A DNA stretch of 64,000 nt. Source: Roseobacter sp. MED193. Lineage in GTDB: Bacteria; Pseudomonadota; Alphaproteobacteria; Rhodobacterales; Rhodobacteraceae. Shown here piece by piece: positions 45,104 to 53,904 of the stretch (positions are counted from its first letter, which is position 1; the number at the start of each line of letters is the position of its first letter). The stretch lies in assembly GCF_000152965.1 (NCBI RefSeq), contig NZ_CH902583.1:1939363-2003362 (forward strand), in the 5' to 3' direction. Made by a program: the position numbers and the translations under genes. Under the pieces are notes generated by a model. That model did no database searches. It worked only from the letters and a program-made list of their open reading frames with translations, and was not told where the DNA came from.

Positions 45104-46546
45104 ATGAGACTTCTTGGTTTCTTGCAGATCATTTTTTTCGTGGTGGGGCTTTCCTTCCCAGCCTATTCACAGCAGTTCGAAAGGCTGCTTAGGGATTTCG
45201 ATAGCAATGCTCTGACGCAAGCCGATAAACGATTCTTGCAAACAGCGCTTGCTTTCGAAGGAGACTACATAGGTCTGTTAGACGGGGCATGGGGGCGACT
45301 AAGCCAAAGAGCGATGGAGCAATATTCGCGGCGTGAGTACAGCACAGCCTCTGAAGATTGGCATATGGCGATGCTGGCCTATGGCTTCTTTAGTAAATGG
45401 AGTGAGAGCGGGTGGCGGATAGAGTACATTCCGAAACTGGGATTATCGTTCCTGATCCCAAAGGAAGCCGTAGTCATTGATCCGCCAAGTGAGTATTTCG
45501 CGAACATACGCCATACAAAAAGCTCCCTTTCAATATCGACAGGTGTTCACCGTACCGAAACTGCCGTGCGCTTCCATGAATTCACTCTGTCGGAGGCTAG
45601 TCGAACAAAGGATCCTTACGTGGTGCGGAAAAAAGGGTTGGCTGTCACGAGCATCATCAAACCAGATGGTTCCGCCCTCTACACCAGATCCGACTATATA
45701 AACGGGGCATGGTCGACCATTATGCTGTCCGCAAATCGCTATGACGCCAACGTCCTTGGCGCGGTGTCTTCGAGCATACAAAAAGGATACGCTCCACCAA
45801 TTATCTTCACTCAAGGCGGCTACCTAGAAAACATTCTAAAACAGACAAATGAACTGTTGGCCGCTATGGAGCGCGAAGAAGAGAAACCAGGAGACCAGCG
45901 GGCAGCTACAACACCTCCGAAAGCTAAGAGGGGTGGCCAGGGCTCTCAAGGCTCAGGCTTTTTTGTTTCGGATCAAGGTCACGTGCTGACGAATGCCCAT
46001 GTCGTAGAAACTTGTAGTCGCTTCACCGTGGATGGGGAAAGCGCGACGCTTGTTGGACAGTCCAAGACGTTTGATTTGGCACTACTGAGAACGGAGCTAC
46101 CAATAGGTAGGACATTCGCCCGATTTTCGCCCTCTCCCCCTCAACTCAATTCGGATGTGACGGCTGTAGGTTTTCCCTATTCAGGGTTACTTGGTGGGCT
46201 AAACGTTACACGCGGGGCCATTTCTGCATTGCAGGGCCTAGGTGGGGACGAAACGACACTACAGATTTCCGCACCAATTCAATCTGGCAACTCCGGCGGT
46301 CCATTGCTGGGAGACGATGGTGAGGTAGTTGGTGTTGTTGTTTCGAAGCTTGACGCCAAATTGGTTTCAGAGGTTTTGGGGGATGTTCCTCAGAATGTGA
46401 ATTTTGCTGTCAGAGGTGAGATCGCCAAGCTATTCCTCTCGCAAAATGGTGTCGATCCGGTCAATGGGGAAACAGACTTACCCCTTGATGGGGTAACTCT
46501 GGCAAGGCAAGCTCAGGCCTTTACCGTACAGATCGTTTGCGAATAA
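45104..46546 (+). CDS. Secreted trypsin-like serine protease
   Basis: 480 residues from ATG 45104, which has GGGGAA directly upstream and begins a Sec signal peptide (MRLLGFLQIIFFVVGLSFPAYS). Residues 25-75 ('QADKRFLQTALAFEGDYIGLLDGAWG') resemble a peptidoglycan-binding-like repeat. The middle is unassigned. The C-terminal protease domain has His in 'VLTNAHVVETC', Asp in 'KTFDLALLRT' and Ser in 'QSGNSGGPLLGDDGEVVGV', so it is an intact DegP-like catalytic domain without PDZ. Codon use is less GC-rich than the P450 operon downstream. Its role is unknown. Confidence 0.85.
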   Translation: MRLLGFLQIIFFVVGLSFPAYSQQFERLLRDFDSNALTQADKRFLQTALAFEGDYIGLLDGAWGRLSQRAMEQYSRREYSTASEDWHMAMLAYGFFSKWSESGWRIEYIPKLGLSFLIPKEAVVIDPPSEYFANIRHTKSSLSISTGVHRTETAVRFHEFTLSEASRTKDPYVVRKKGLAVTSIIKPDGSALYTRSDYINGAWSTIMLSANRYDANVLGAVSSSIQKGYAPPIIFTQGGYLENILKQTNELLAAMEREEEKPGDQRAATTPPKAKRGGQGSQGSGFFVSDQGHVLTNAHVVETCSRFTVDGESATLVGQSKTFDLALLRTELPIGRTFARFSPSPPQLNSDVTAVGFPYSGLLGGLNVTRGAISALQGLGGDETTLQISAPIQSGNSGGPLLGDDGEVVGVVVSKLDAKLVSEVLGDVPQNVNFAVRGEIAKLFLSQNGVDPVNGETDLPLDGVTLARQAQAFTVQIVCE

Positions 46547-46702
46547 CTAGCCTTTGCACTTAATCGCAGCGGCGCACAAATAGGCCTTTGAAAACACCAC
46601 GGCTGGTGGCTAAGCTACAAGCAACTAAACTCAAACTTCTTCCACCTTGCTTGACTGTTGTCTGGCTCAATATCTGCTTTAGAATGTACAAAGGGCTTCG
46701 TG

Positions 46703-47068
46703 ATGAAATTTAGACCAATACTGGCAATCACCCTTTCTGCAGTCTCTTTGGCAGCGTGTGCCGACATAACCGTTCCTGTAGCTGCAATTGGCCAAACTGG
46801 CACGATTATGAAGGGTACAGCGACAGCCCGGATGAATGGTGACGGTGAAATATCTGTTTCTGGCCCCTATGGAGCATGTACCGGGAACTACAATTCCTTG
46901 GACTACTCTCTGACCATTCCAATCTCGTTGCTTTGTGAAGACGGTACAACTGCACTTGGCTCAGCTACGCGAACTGCTAGTGGATTGTCAGGCGCTGGAA
47001 CCATGAGAGATTCCAAGGGGCGCGAATGGCAATTCGTATTTGGTCAGAACGCGGCGGCGCTTTTTTGA
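46703..47068 (+). CDS. Small lipoprotein of unknown function
   Basis: 121 residues from ATG 46703; the lipobox 'LSAVSLAAC' predicts lipidation at Cys19. The mature part is Gly/Ser/Thr-rich and beta-prone ('GTATARMNGDGEISVSGPYGAC', then 'SLLCEDGTTALGSATRTASG'). No family is recognised with certainty. Located 156 bp after the protease gene. Confidence 0.65.
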   Translation: MKFRPILAITLSAVSLAACADITVPVAAIGQTGTIMKGTATARMNGDGEISVSGPYGACTGNYNSLDYSLTIPISLLCEDGTTALGSATRTASGLSGAGTMRDSKGREWQFVFGQNAAALF

Positions 47069-47497
47069 GAGGCACACGAAAAAAGCTTGAGGAAGGAGGC
47101 GCCCCTAGTTTCCTTAACGCCTGCCTTCCTGAGTTGTCGCTTGTTGCTCACATAGCCAACAGTTGAAAGCGAACTGTCGTTCGCGCATTCCGCAATAAAT
47201 GGCCACTCACTGTCCTCTGCACCTATCAAGCAAACGGCCCTTAGCGGAAGTTAAGCCAATAAGCAGCTAACGGCGGCTTTGAGCCCAAAATAGCCAGTGC
47301 TGCAATTTGCCTGAATGCCCGTGAAGCAACCAAACCCGACATTGGATTCGCAGAGTCTGCCCTGCAAGGTCGGGACCTGCGCGGCGCATTCGGCAAGTGC
47401 GAAACCCGTTGCGTATTCGAAGTGAAACCTATCAACTTCCTGGTGACACCAAAAATTTGAGGGGACCGATCCTCATGCCAACAATCGTCGAGAGTTC
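47069..47497. other. Gene-free stretch upstream of the regulator
   Basis: About 430 bp. The first 200 bp look like degraded DNA with no good frame. Close to the right end a possible 8-codon leader (ATG 47475, preceded by GAGGGG at 47459) overlaps the start of the regulator gene as ATGA at 47498. The promoter of the regulator must lie here. Confidence 0.35.
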
Positions 47498-48994
47498 ATG
47501 ACGCGCAGCGCATCCAGAGACAGCACTGGATCAGACCCCGCACAGACGACCGACATCGCTGTGAACGCCTCTCTGATCTACCAAGAAACGGATGTCGGCT
47601 TCCTGGTGGAAGCCCTCGTCGCCTTGTCCCAAAAGGATTCGCCGGTTTTGGTCCTTTCGGATGACGACAGCTTCCTTCCAGATCTCCAAAACCAGGAACG
47701 ACTGGACTACACCGCCGCGGGGCTGGACGAAATTCCGATCCGCTTTGACGTCGTGCGAGAACGCATCTCGAAGGCCGCAGCGCCCCTGGCAATGGGGGCT
47801 CGGATCGTCGTCGATATGCGCTGGGGCCTGCAAACGGTCTCGGCCTCGGCCAATTTCGAACGTTGGGGCGGACAATGCGACCGGCTCGTTGCCGATCTTG
47901 GCTTGTCGGTGGTGTCGGTTTATGCCCGCAGCCTGTTGATCGAAGACCAGTTAATCGCGGCGCTTCGCGGCCATAGCCATTTCCTAGCCCCGTCCGGGAT
48001 CTACCCCAATCCCTACTGGCTGCCGCCTGAATACCTTGAGGGTGCGACGCTGACCAAACAGGTGGCATTTCTTCTGGGACGGCTGGTGCCGGATTATGCC
48101 GGGCTCGTCGCCGGAACGGAACTGGGCGAGGGCGCTGCAACCGGAGCCGACCCGAACTGGATTACGACACCGCGGCGGATCAGGCCACGTGCCGGCGGCG
48201 ACGATGTTTGGAAGATCCGCTGTTTCGGCCGGTTGAGGATCTATCAGTCCGACGGGAGCCAGGTCCGCTGGGGTATCCCCGGCAGTGCGCCGAAGAAATC
48301 CAAGGCCCTGTTCGCCTACCTGCTGCAACGTGGCGAACGCGGCGCGCGCGCCGACCAGTTGGCGGAGCTTCTGTGGGGCGACGAACCGGACGAGACCGTC
48401 AAGCGTTCTCGCCTGCACCACGCGGTCGCCATGCTGCGCAAGACCCTGGGTGGGCGCGAGTTCGTGCTGCGCACCGGCGAGTACTACAGCCTGCTTCCAC
48501 CAACCGGAACCTGGATCGACGTCAGCAGCTTCGAACAGCTCTGCCACCGCGCCAAGGTGCTGGCGAATACCGGACGGGCCGACGAGGCGATCACGCTGCT
48601 CGACGCGGCGGACCGGCTCTATACCGGCGAGTTATTCGAAGATCTGCTGCCCGACTTCGTCGAGAACGACATTGAGGATTGGGTGATGCCGCGCCGGATG
48701 TGGTTCAAGGACATGGCCCTGAAAGTGCAGCGCGACAAGGCCGAGATCCTGCGCCGCCAGGGCCATTTGCGCGAGGCGCTGGAATGTTGCCAGAAGGCGT
48801 TGAACATGGATCCGACCTGCGAGATCGCCCACGCCGAGGCCATGCAGATCTTCTGTGCCCAGAATCGCCCCGAGGCCATCACCCGGCAATACCGCCAGAT
48901 GCGCGCCGCCATCGAGGCGATCGGCGCCGAATTCGCAACACCCGAGCTCGATGAACTCCAGGCCAAGCTCCTCAAAAGCGCAAAAAATCAATAG
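47498..48994 (+). CDS. MEDS sensor - BTAD/SARP-type transcriptional activator
   Basis: 498 residues. Residues about 20-215 look like a MEDS (DcmR-type sensory) domain: 'NASLIYQETDVGFLVEALVAL' and 'GARIVVDMRWGLQ' follow its RecA-like pattern. Residues about 235-330 are an OmpR/SARP-like winged helix ('KKSKALFAYLLQRGERGARADQLAELLWGDEP' region). Residues about 335-490 are a bacterial transcriptional activation domain with TPR-like helices ('HLREALECCQKALNMDPTCEIAHAEAMQI' region). It lies 80 bp upstream of the P450 gene on the same strand and is the obvious candidate activator. The ligand is unknown; MEDS of DcmR senses a C1 halide, so small-molecule sensing is plausible. Confidence 0.75.
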   Translation: MTRSASRDSTGSDPAQTTDIAVNASLIYQETDVGFLVEALVALSQKDSPVLVLSDDDSFLPDLQNQERLDYTAAGLDEIPIRFDVVRERISKAAAPLAMGARIVVDMRWGLQTVSASANFERWGGQCDRLVADLGLSVVSVYARSLLIEDQLIAALRGHSHFLAPSGIYPNPYWLPPEYLEGATLTKQVAFLLGRLVPDYAGLVAGTELGEGAATGADPNWITTPRRIRPRAGGDDVWKIRCFGRLRIYQSDGSQVRWGIPGSAPKKSKALFAYLLQRGERGARADQLAELLWGDEPDETVKRSRLHHAVAMLRKTLGGREFVLRTGEYYSLLPPTGTWIDVSSFEQLCHRAKVLANTGRADEAITLLDAADRLYTGELFEDLLPDFVENDIEDWVMPRRMWFKDMALKVQRDKAEILRRQGHLREALECCQKALNMDPTCEIAHAEAMQIFCAQNRPEAITRQYRQMRAAIEAIGAEFATPELDELQAKLLKSAKNQ

Positions 48995-49074
48995 CTTGCG
49001 CAATCCCAAAGAAAAACCAAAGTTGCGGTCGTACTGTGATTCGCAACGAACGCACATTTTCGGGAGGACAAGAG

Positions 49075-50307
49075 ATGAGCGTTGCCGAACTGTCCCGCGA
49101 GGCGGGAAAAATCGACATCTTCGATCTCAGCGCGCCCCATGCCGCATGGAAGGCCCTGCGCGAGGAAGCGCCGGTCTATCATGACCCGGCCTCGGGATAC
49201 TGGGTCGTCACGGCCTATGATGACATCAAGGCGGTGTTTGACGACTACCAGACCTTTTCTGCGGAAATCGCCCAGGAGCCGACGAAGCCCCTTTGCGACG
49301 AGGCGAAACGGATCATCGCAAAGGGCGGTTTCACCTCCGGCCTTTCGGCGCGGATGCCCCCGGATCACACCCGTATTCGCAAGGTCGCCCAGACCGCCTT
49401 CGGTCCGCGCCGGTTCAAGTCGATCGAACCGAAGATCGAGGCGATCATCGACCGGACGCTGAACGAGGCCGCCGAACTGGGCCAGTTCGATTTCTTCCGC
49501 CAGGTTGCCTACCCGGTGCCGGCGCTGGTGCTGTTCACGATGATGGGCATCCCGGACGAGGACGTGCCCAAGGTCAAGGATTGGGCTGTCAGCCGCGCCC
49601 TGGTGACCTGGGGCGATCTGAGCGACGAGGAACAGGTGGTCCATGCACAGGGTATGGTCGACTACTGGGCCTATTGCCGTGCGCTGGTCGACGCCCGCCG
49701 GGAAAACCCCGGCGATGATTTCCCCAGCGATCTTCTGAAGGCGCAGGCGGAAGGTGCCGACATCACCGACGAAGAAATCGCGGGCCTGATGTATTCGACG
49801 TTGTTTGCCGGGCACGAAACCACCACCACCCTGATGTCCAACGCGGTGATCACGCTGATGCACAACCGCGATGCATGGGACGCGATCCGTGAAGATCCTT
49901 CGCTGATCCCCGCCGCGACCGAGGAAATCCTGCGCTATTCGCCCTCGATCGTATGCTGGCGGCGCCTTGCCAAGGCCGATACCCAGATCGGCGGTGTCGA
50001 CGTGCCCGCAGGGGCCAAGATCCTGATGGCGATGGGTTCGGGCAACCGCGACGAAAGCGTTTTCCCCGGCGGCGAGGAATTCGACATCCACCGCGCCAAC
50101 GCCCGCAATCACCTGACCTTCGGTTACGGCATCCATTTCTGCATCGGCTTTCAACTGGCCAAGATGGAGTTTGGCATCATGCTGCGCGAACTGACCAAGC
50201 GGTTCCCGAACATGACACTGACGGACGGGCAAAACATCGACTACCTGAAAAACATCTCGTTCCGCGTGCCGCTCAAGGTGGAAGTGGATCTGGGGCTCGG
50301 AGGCTGA
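49075..50307 (+). CDS. Cytochrome P450, class I (CreJ-like)
   Basis: 410 residues from ATG 49075, with GGAGGA upstream. Haem thiolate Cys356 in 'FGYGIHFCIGFQLAKME', oxygen-binding helix 'TLFAGHETTTTLMSN' (about residues 243-257) and the ExxR motif in 'EEILRYSPS'. It is soluble with no membrane helix, as for bacterial class I P450s fed by ferredoxin and reductase; both partners are encoded at the end of the same operon. By analogy with CreJ of Corynebacterium glutamicum it would oxidise the methyl group of a phosphorylated phenol in successive steps. Substrate assignment is inference from the gene set. Confidence 0.9.
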   Translation: MSVAELSREAGKIDIFDLSAPHAAWKALREEAPVYHDPASGYWVVTAYDDIKAVFDDYQTFSAEIAQEPTKPLCDEAKRIIAKGGFTSGLSARMPPDHTRIRKVAQTAFGPRRFKSIEPKIEAIIDRTLNEAAELGQFDFFRQVAYPVPALVLFTMMGIPDEDVPKVKDWAVSRALVTWGDLSDEEQVVHAQGMVDYWAYCRALVDARRENPGDDFPSDLLKAQAEGADITDEEIAGLMYSTLFAGHETTTTLMSNAVITLMHNRDAWDAIREDPSLIPAATEEILRYSPSIVCWRRLAKADTQIGGVDVPAGAKILMAMGSGNRDESVFPGGEEFDIHRANARNHLTFGYGIHFCIGFQLAKMEFGIMLRELTKRFPNMTLTDGQNIDYLKNISFRVPLKVEVDLGLGG

Positions 50308-50309
50308 AG

Positions 50310-51371
50310 ATGTCAGATTACACGCTGCCTTTCGACAGCATTGGATCGGCGGATCACGCCCGTGTCGGCGGCAAATGCGCCAGCCTGGGCGAGATGACCC
50401 AAGCCGGTGTTGCGGTGCCGCCTGGCTTCGCCGTGACCACGGATGCCTACAAGACGATGCTGGAGGAAACCGGTCTGTGCGGCGAGATCGAGAAGCAGCT
50501 CGCGCGCACCGATTTCGACGACGTGGATTCGCTCGACCGCTCGGCGCAGGCGATCCAGGTTCGCTTCCGCTCGCACCACCTTCCCGCTGCGGTCGAAGAG
50601 GCCATTCGCGCCGGGTACGAGGGAATGGGGGCCGACATGCCGGTCGCGGTGCGCTCTTCCGCAACGGCCGAAGACCTGCCCGATGCGTCATTTGCCGGAC
50701 AGCAGGACACCTATCTGTGGGTGGTCGGCGCCCATGACGTGATCGAACATGTGCGCGATTGCTGGGCCTCGCTGTTTACCGCCCGGGCGATGAAATACCG
50801 GCACGATCACGACCTTGGGCAGATCGACGTATTGATGAGCGTCGCGGTGCAGAAAATGGTCAACGCCCGTGCCGCCGGCGTGGCGATGACGCTGGACCCG
50901 CTGACCGGCGACAAAACCAGGATCGTGATCGACGCTTCTTACGGTCTGGGTGAACTCGTTGTCTCCGGGATCGTCACCCCCGACAACTATTCGGTCGAGA
51001 AAGTCCTGATGGAGGTCGTAGATCGCAAGATCTCGGACAAGCATCTCGAGCTGATCCCCGACGCCAAGGCCGAAACCACTGTCGAGCGCGTCGTCGCCGA
51101 AGACCGGCGCAAAGCGCAGTGTCTGAGCGACAAGGAAATCCTTGCCGTGGCCGAGCTTGCCAAACGGCTTGAGAAGCAGAACGGCTGCCCGCAAGACGTG
51201 GAATGGGCGCTCGACGCCGATCTGCCCGAGGGCGAGAACCTTCTGGCGCTGCAAAGCCGGCCCGAGACGGTCTGGTCGCAGAAACCCAAGGAAAAACCCA
51301 AATCCGCCTATGCCACCGGCATGGCCGGGATCGTGGGTGCGCTGAATAATCCGATCGGCGCAAAAAACTAA
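50310..51371 (+). CDS. Split dikinase, ATP-grasp/PEP-synthase N-terminal subunit (CreH/I- or phenylphosphate synthase-like)
   Basis: 353 residues from ATG 50310, 2 bp after the P450 stop. It corresponds only to the pyruvate phosphate dikinase N-terminal ATP-binding part: 'VGGKCASLGEMTQAGVAVPPGF' start region, 'AVRSSATAEDLPDASFAGQQ' (ATP-binding Arg/Ser motif, about residues 110-130), and 'ALQSRPETVWS' at the end. The phosphohistidine and PEP-binding domains are missing; they are replaced by the next gene. The size matches the ~40-kDa subunit of Thauera phenylphosphate synthase. Together with the next protein it should transfer the beta-phosphate of ATP to a phenolic hydroxyl, giving AMP and phosphate. 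Confidence 0.85.
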   Translation: MSDYTLPFDSIGSADHARVGGKCASLGEMTQAGVAVPPGFAVTTDAYKTMLEETGLCGEIEKQLARTDFDDVDSLDRSAQAIQVRFRSHHLPAAVEEAIRAGYEGMGADMPVAVRSSATAEDLPDASFAGQQDTYLWVVGAHDVIEHVRDCWASLFTARAMKYRHDHDLGQIDVLMSVAVQKMVNARAAGVAMTLDPLTGDKTRIVIDASYGLGELVVSGIVTPDNYSVEKVLMEVVDRKISDKHLELIPDAKAETTVERVVAEDRRKAQCLSDKEILAVAELAKRLEKQNGCPQDVEWALDADLPEGENLLALQSRPETVWSQKPKEKPKSAYATGMAGIVGALNNPIGAKN

Positions 51372-51404
51372 GAAAATCATCGGAAATCAGGGAGGAATTT
51401 TCCA

Positions 51405-53216
51405 ATGGACGCGCAATCACCGATGTTTCCAAGTGCATATGACCTGAAGGCCCCCGCGGGCGCCGAAGGTTGGGAAGAGCTCTACCCCTATTACCTCACG
51501 TTCCAGCCGAACCTGAGGGAACAGGAAGACGCGAAATTCTGGTTCTGTGACAGCCAGCACTGGCCGAACCCGTTCAAACCTTTCGACGCGGTCACCGTGG
51601 AATTCGCGGTTAAATGCCTTGGCCAGTACAACACCCGCCACTACCTGGTACCGCCCGCCAATGGCGTCGACTACCGCATCCACAACGGCTATTGCTACAT
51701 GTCGCCGATCGCCGTTGCGCCGGAGCTGATCGAGGGCCGCGTGCCCCAGTTCATGGACCGCGCGGGGCATTATTTCCAGAACTGGCCGACGCTGCTGGAA
51801 AACTGGCACAAGAAGGTTCGCGCCAATATCGACGAGATGGAAGCGTTGGAGTTCGAAAAGCTCCCCGAGACCGTGTCGGTCGAGGATGTGAAGGGCGGCG
51901 TCGGGCTGGATAACACCACCAAGCTGACCGAGACCTATGACCGCGCCATCCAGCTTCTCTACCGGACCTGGCAGTATCACTTCGAGTTCCTGAACCTCGG
52001 CTATGCCGCCTATCTCGACCTGTTCGGTTTCATGAAGGAACAGTTCCCGTCGATCCCCGACCAGGCCATCGCCAAGATGGTACAGGGCCATGACAGCGAC
52101 CTGTTCCGCCCCGATGACGAGCTGAAGAAACTGGCCCGGCTGGCCATTGAGCTGGGTTTGGCAGACGCGTTGCGGTCCGGCTCGGTCGACGAGGCGCTGG
52201 CACAGGTTGGCACCCGTCCGAATGGCGAGAAATGGCTCGCCGCCTGGGAAGAGGCCAAGGATCCGTGGTTCAACTACACCACCGGCAACGGGTTCTATTC
52301 GACCGACAAGTACTGGATCGAAAACCTTGATATCCCGATGGGCTATCTGCGCGACTACATCGCGCGCGCCGAAGCAGGCGGAACCATCGAACGGCCGACC
52401 GCCGAACTGCATGCCGAACGCGACCGCATCACCTCCGAATACCAGGAGATGATGGAGCCCGAAGCCCAGGAGGTGTTCCAGGGCAAGCTTGGGCTGGCGC
52501 GGGTGGTCTATCCGTACGTCGAGGACCACAATTTCTACATCGAGCATTGGTCGATGGGCGTGTTCTGGCGCAAGATGCGCGAGCTTTCCAAGCTGTTGTC
52601 CGAAGAGGGTTTCTGGCCGACCGAGGACGGCATGTTCTACCTCACCCGCAACGAGGTGCGCGACGTGCTGTTTGACTACGGCAATGCCTGGGCAACCGGC
52701 GGCGACTGGATCGGGCCGAGCTACTGGCCGCAGGAAATCGAGCGCCGCCGCGGCATCATCGATGCCCTGTCGACCGAGGCCCCGCAGCCGGCGCTCAACA
52801 ACCCGCCCGAGGTGATCACCGAACCCTTCACGATCATGCTCTGGGGCATCACCTCGGACTCGATCAAGAACTGGACCGGCGGTGACGACAATAGCAGCGA
52901 CCTGACCGGCATGGCCGCCAGCCCCGGCGCGGTCGAAGGCCTCGCCCGGGTGATCCGCAGCCCCGAGCAACTGGGTGAGATCCAGCAGGGCGAGATCCTT
53001 GTCGCCCCGGTGACCGCGCCAAGCTGGGCGCCGGTGTTTGGCAAGATCCAGGCCACCGTAACCGATATCGGCGGGATGATGAGCCACGCCGCCATCGTCT
53101 GCCGCGAATACGGCCTTCCGGCCGTGACCGGCACCGGCAACGGCAGTTCGCGGATCGAAACCGGACAGAGGATCCGGGTTGATGGCAACACCGGTCAGGT
53201 CACGATCCTCGACTGA
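51405..53216 (+). CDS. Split dikinase, phosphohistidine (PEP-utilizer) subunit (CreH/I- or phenylphosphate synthase-like)
   Basis: 603 residues, GGAGG upstream. The C-terminal 90 residues are the swivelling PEP-utilising domain; His561 in 'DIGGMMSHAAIVCREYGLPA' is the phosphocarrier. The long N-terminal part (about residues 1-490) resembles the substrate-binding portion of the 70-kDa subunit of phenylphosphate synthase and of related phosphotransferases, and contains no PEP-carboxylase-like or C-terminal TIM-barrel motif of PEP synthase. A PEP synthase or PPDK function is therefore unlikely. It pairs with the ATP-grasp subunit just upstream to phosphorylate a phenol, as CreH/CreI do for 4-cresol. 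Confidence 0.82.
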   Translation: MDAQSPMFPSAYDLKAPAGAEGWEELYPYYLTFQPNLREQEDAKFWFCDSQHWPNPFKPFDAVTVEFAVKCLGQYNTRHYLVPPANGVDYRIHNGYCYMSPIAVAPELIEGRVPQFMDRAGHYFQNWPTLLENWHKKVRANIDEMEALEFEKLPETVSVEDVKGGVGLDNTTKLTETYDRAIQLLYRTWQYHFEFLNLGYAAYLDLFGFMKEQFPSIPDQAIAKMVQGHDSDLFRPDDELKKLARLAIELGLADALRSGSVDEALAQVGTRPNGEKWLAAWEEAKDPWFNYTTGNGFYSTDKYWIENLDIPMGYLRDYIARAEAGGTIERPTAELHAERDRITSEYQEMMEPEAQEVFQGKLGLARVVYPYVEDHNFYIEHWSMGVFWRKMRELSKLLSEEGFWPTEDGMFYLTRNEVRDVLFDYGNAWATGGDWIGPSYWPQEIERRRGIIDALSTEAPQPALNNPPEVITEPFTIMLWGITSDSIKNWTGGDDNSSDLTGMAASPGAVEGLARVIRSPEQLGEIQQGEILVAPVTAPSWAPVFGKIQATVTDIGGMMSHAAIVCREYGLPAVTGTGNGSSRIETGQRIRVDGNTGQVTILD

Positions 53217-53227
53217 CCGGACTCCCA

Positions 53228-53263
53228 CGGGGCGCGCCTGCGCGTGAGGCAAAGCGCGCCCCG
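53228..53263 (+). other. Strong hairpin inside the catabolic operon
   Basis: CGGGGCGCGC and GCGCGCCCCG form a perfect 10-bp stem with a 16-base loop, in the only sizeable gap of the operon (71 bp). No T tract follows, so it is not a normal terminator. It might set a 3' end for the kinase mRNA section or reduce read-through into the HD gene. Confidence 0.55.
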
Positions 53264-53287
53264 ACCTACCCGTCCTTGGAGACAGTG

Positions 53288-53893
53288 ATGCTGGACAAAT
53301 CCGCCGAAATCGCACGTTACAACCCGGTCTGGCGCGCGGCCGAACCCTACATGCGGGCCCGAAAGAACGACGTGCATATCCCGCTGTCTTTCGCCTGGGC
53401 TCAGCGACTATTGGACGAACACCCCGAGGCCGACCGCGACGTCTGTTCGCTGGCGATCCTGCTGCACGATATCGGCTGGTACACCATCGACATGGAAGAC
53501 ATCATCGAAAAGGGGTTCTCCGGACCCAACATGCTGCAATCCGACGTGCGCTACCTGCACGAGAGCGAAGGCGTGCGGCTGGCCAGGGAGGTCCTGACTG
53601 AGACCGGCTGGGACGAGGGTGTCATCGCGCAGGTCTGCGAGATCATAGACGGGCACGACACCCGCCCCGACCCGCGCCATCTCAACGACCGGATCGTGCG
53701 CGATGCTGACAAGCTCTGGCGCTTTGAGGTTACCGGCATTGCCGTGGCCAGCGATTGGTTCAAGACCACGCCGCATGGTTATGCCGACCGGCTGGAAAAG
53801 CAAAAAGACACCCTCGAAACCGAAGCCGGGCGGCGCATGGCAAACGAGACGCTGGCCGAAACCCGGCGTGCCCTGATGCTTCACGTGATCTGA
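53288..53893 (+). CDS. HD-domain phosphohydrolase 1 (CreD-like)
   Basis: 201 residues from ATG 53288, with GGAG 6 bp upstream; TTG at 53276 is an in-frame alternative. The HD metal ligands are readable: early His ('DVHIPLSFAWAQRLL'), 'ILLHDIGWYTID' (HD pair), a middle His-Asp in 'IIDGHDTRP', and 'VRDADKLWRFE' (final Asp). The domain order fits Mn/Mg-dependent phosphomonoesterases. In the cre pathway the hydrolase CreD removes phosphate from the oxidised intermediate; this is the inferred job here. The gene precedes the aldehyde dehydrogenase by 11 bp. Confidence 0.82.
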   Translation: MLDKSAEIARYNPVWRAAEPYMRARKNDVHIPLSFAWAQRLLDEHPEADRDVCSLAILLHDIGWYTIDMEDIIEKGFSGPNMLQSDVRYLHESEGVRLAREVLTETGWDEGVIAQVCEIIDGHDTRPDPRHLNDRIVRDADKLWRFEVTGIAVASDWFKTTPHGYADRLEKQKDTLETEAGRRMANETLAETRRALMLHVI

Positions 53894-53904
53894 GGACTTT
53901 CCCA

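Noticed and set aside
50310-53216. Dikinase halves as a frameshifted PEP synthase
   Set aside because: Each half has its own start and ribosome site, a 33-bp gap separates them, and the PEP-binding barrel is absent altogether.
48988-53315. Long minus-strand frames (567 and 632 residues) opposite the P450 and dikinase genes
   Set aside because: They are antisense shadows in high-GC DNA; the plus strand carries complete motifs for known families.
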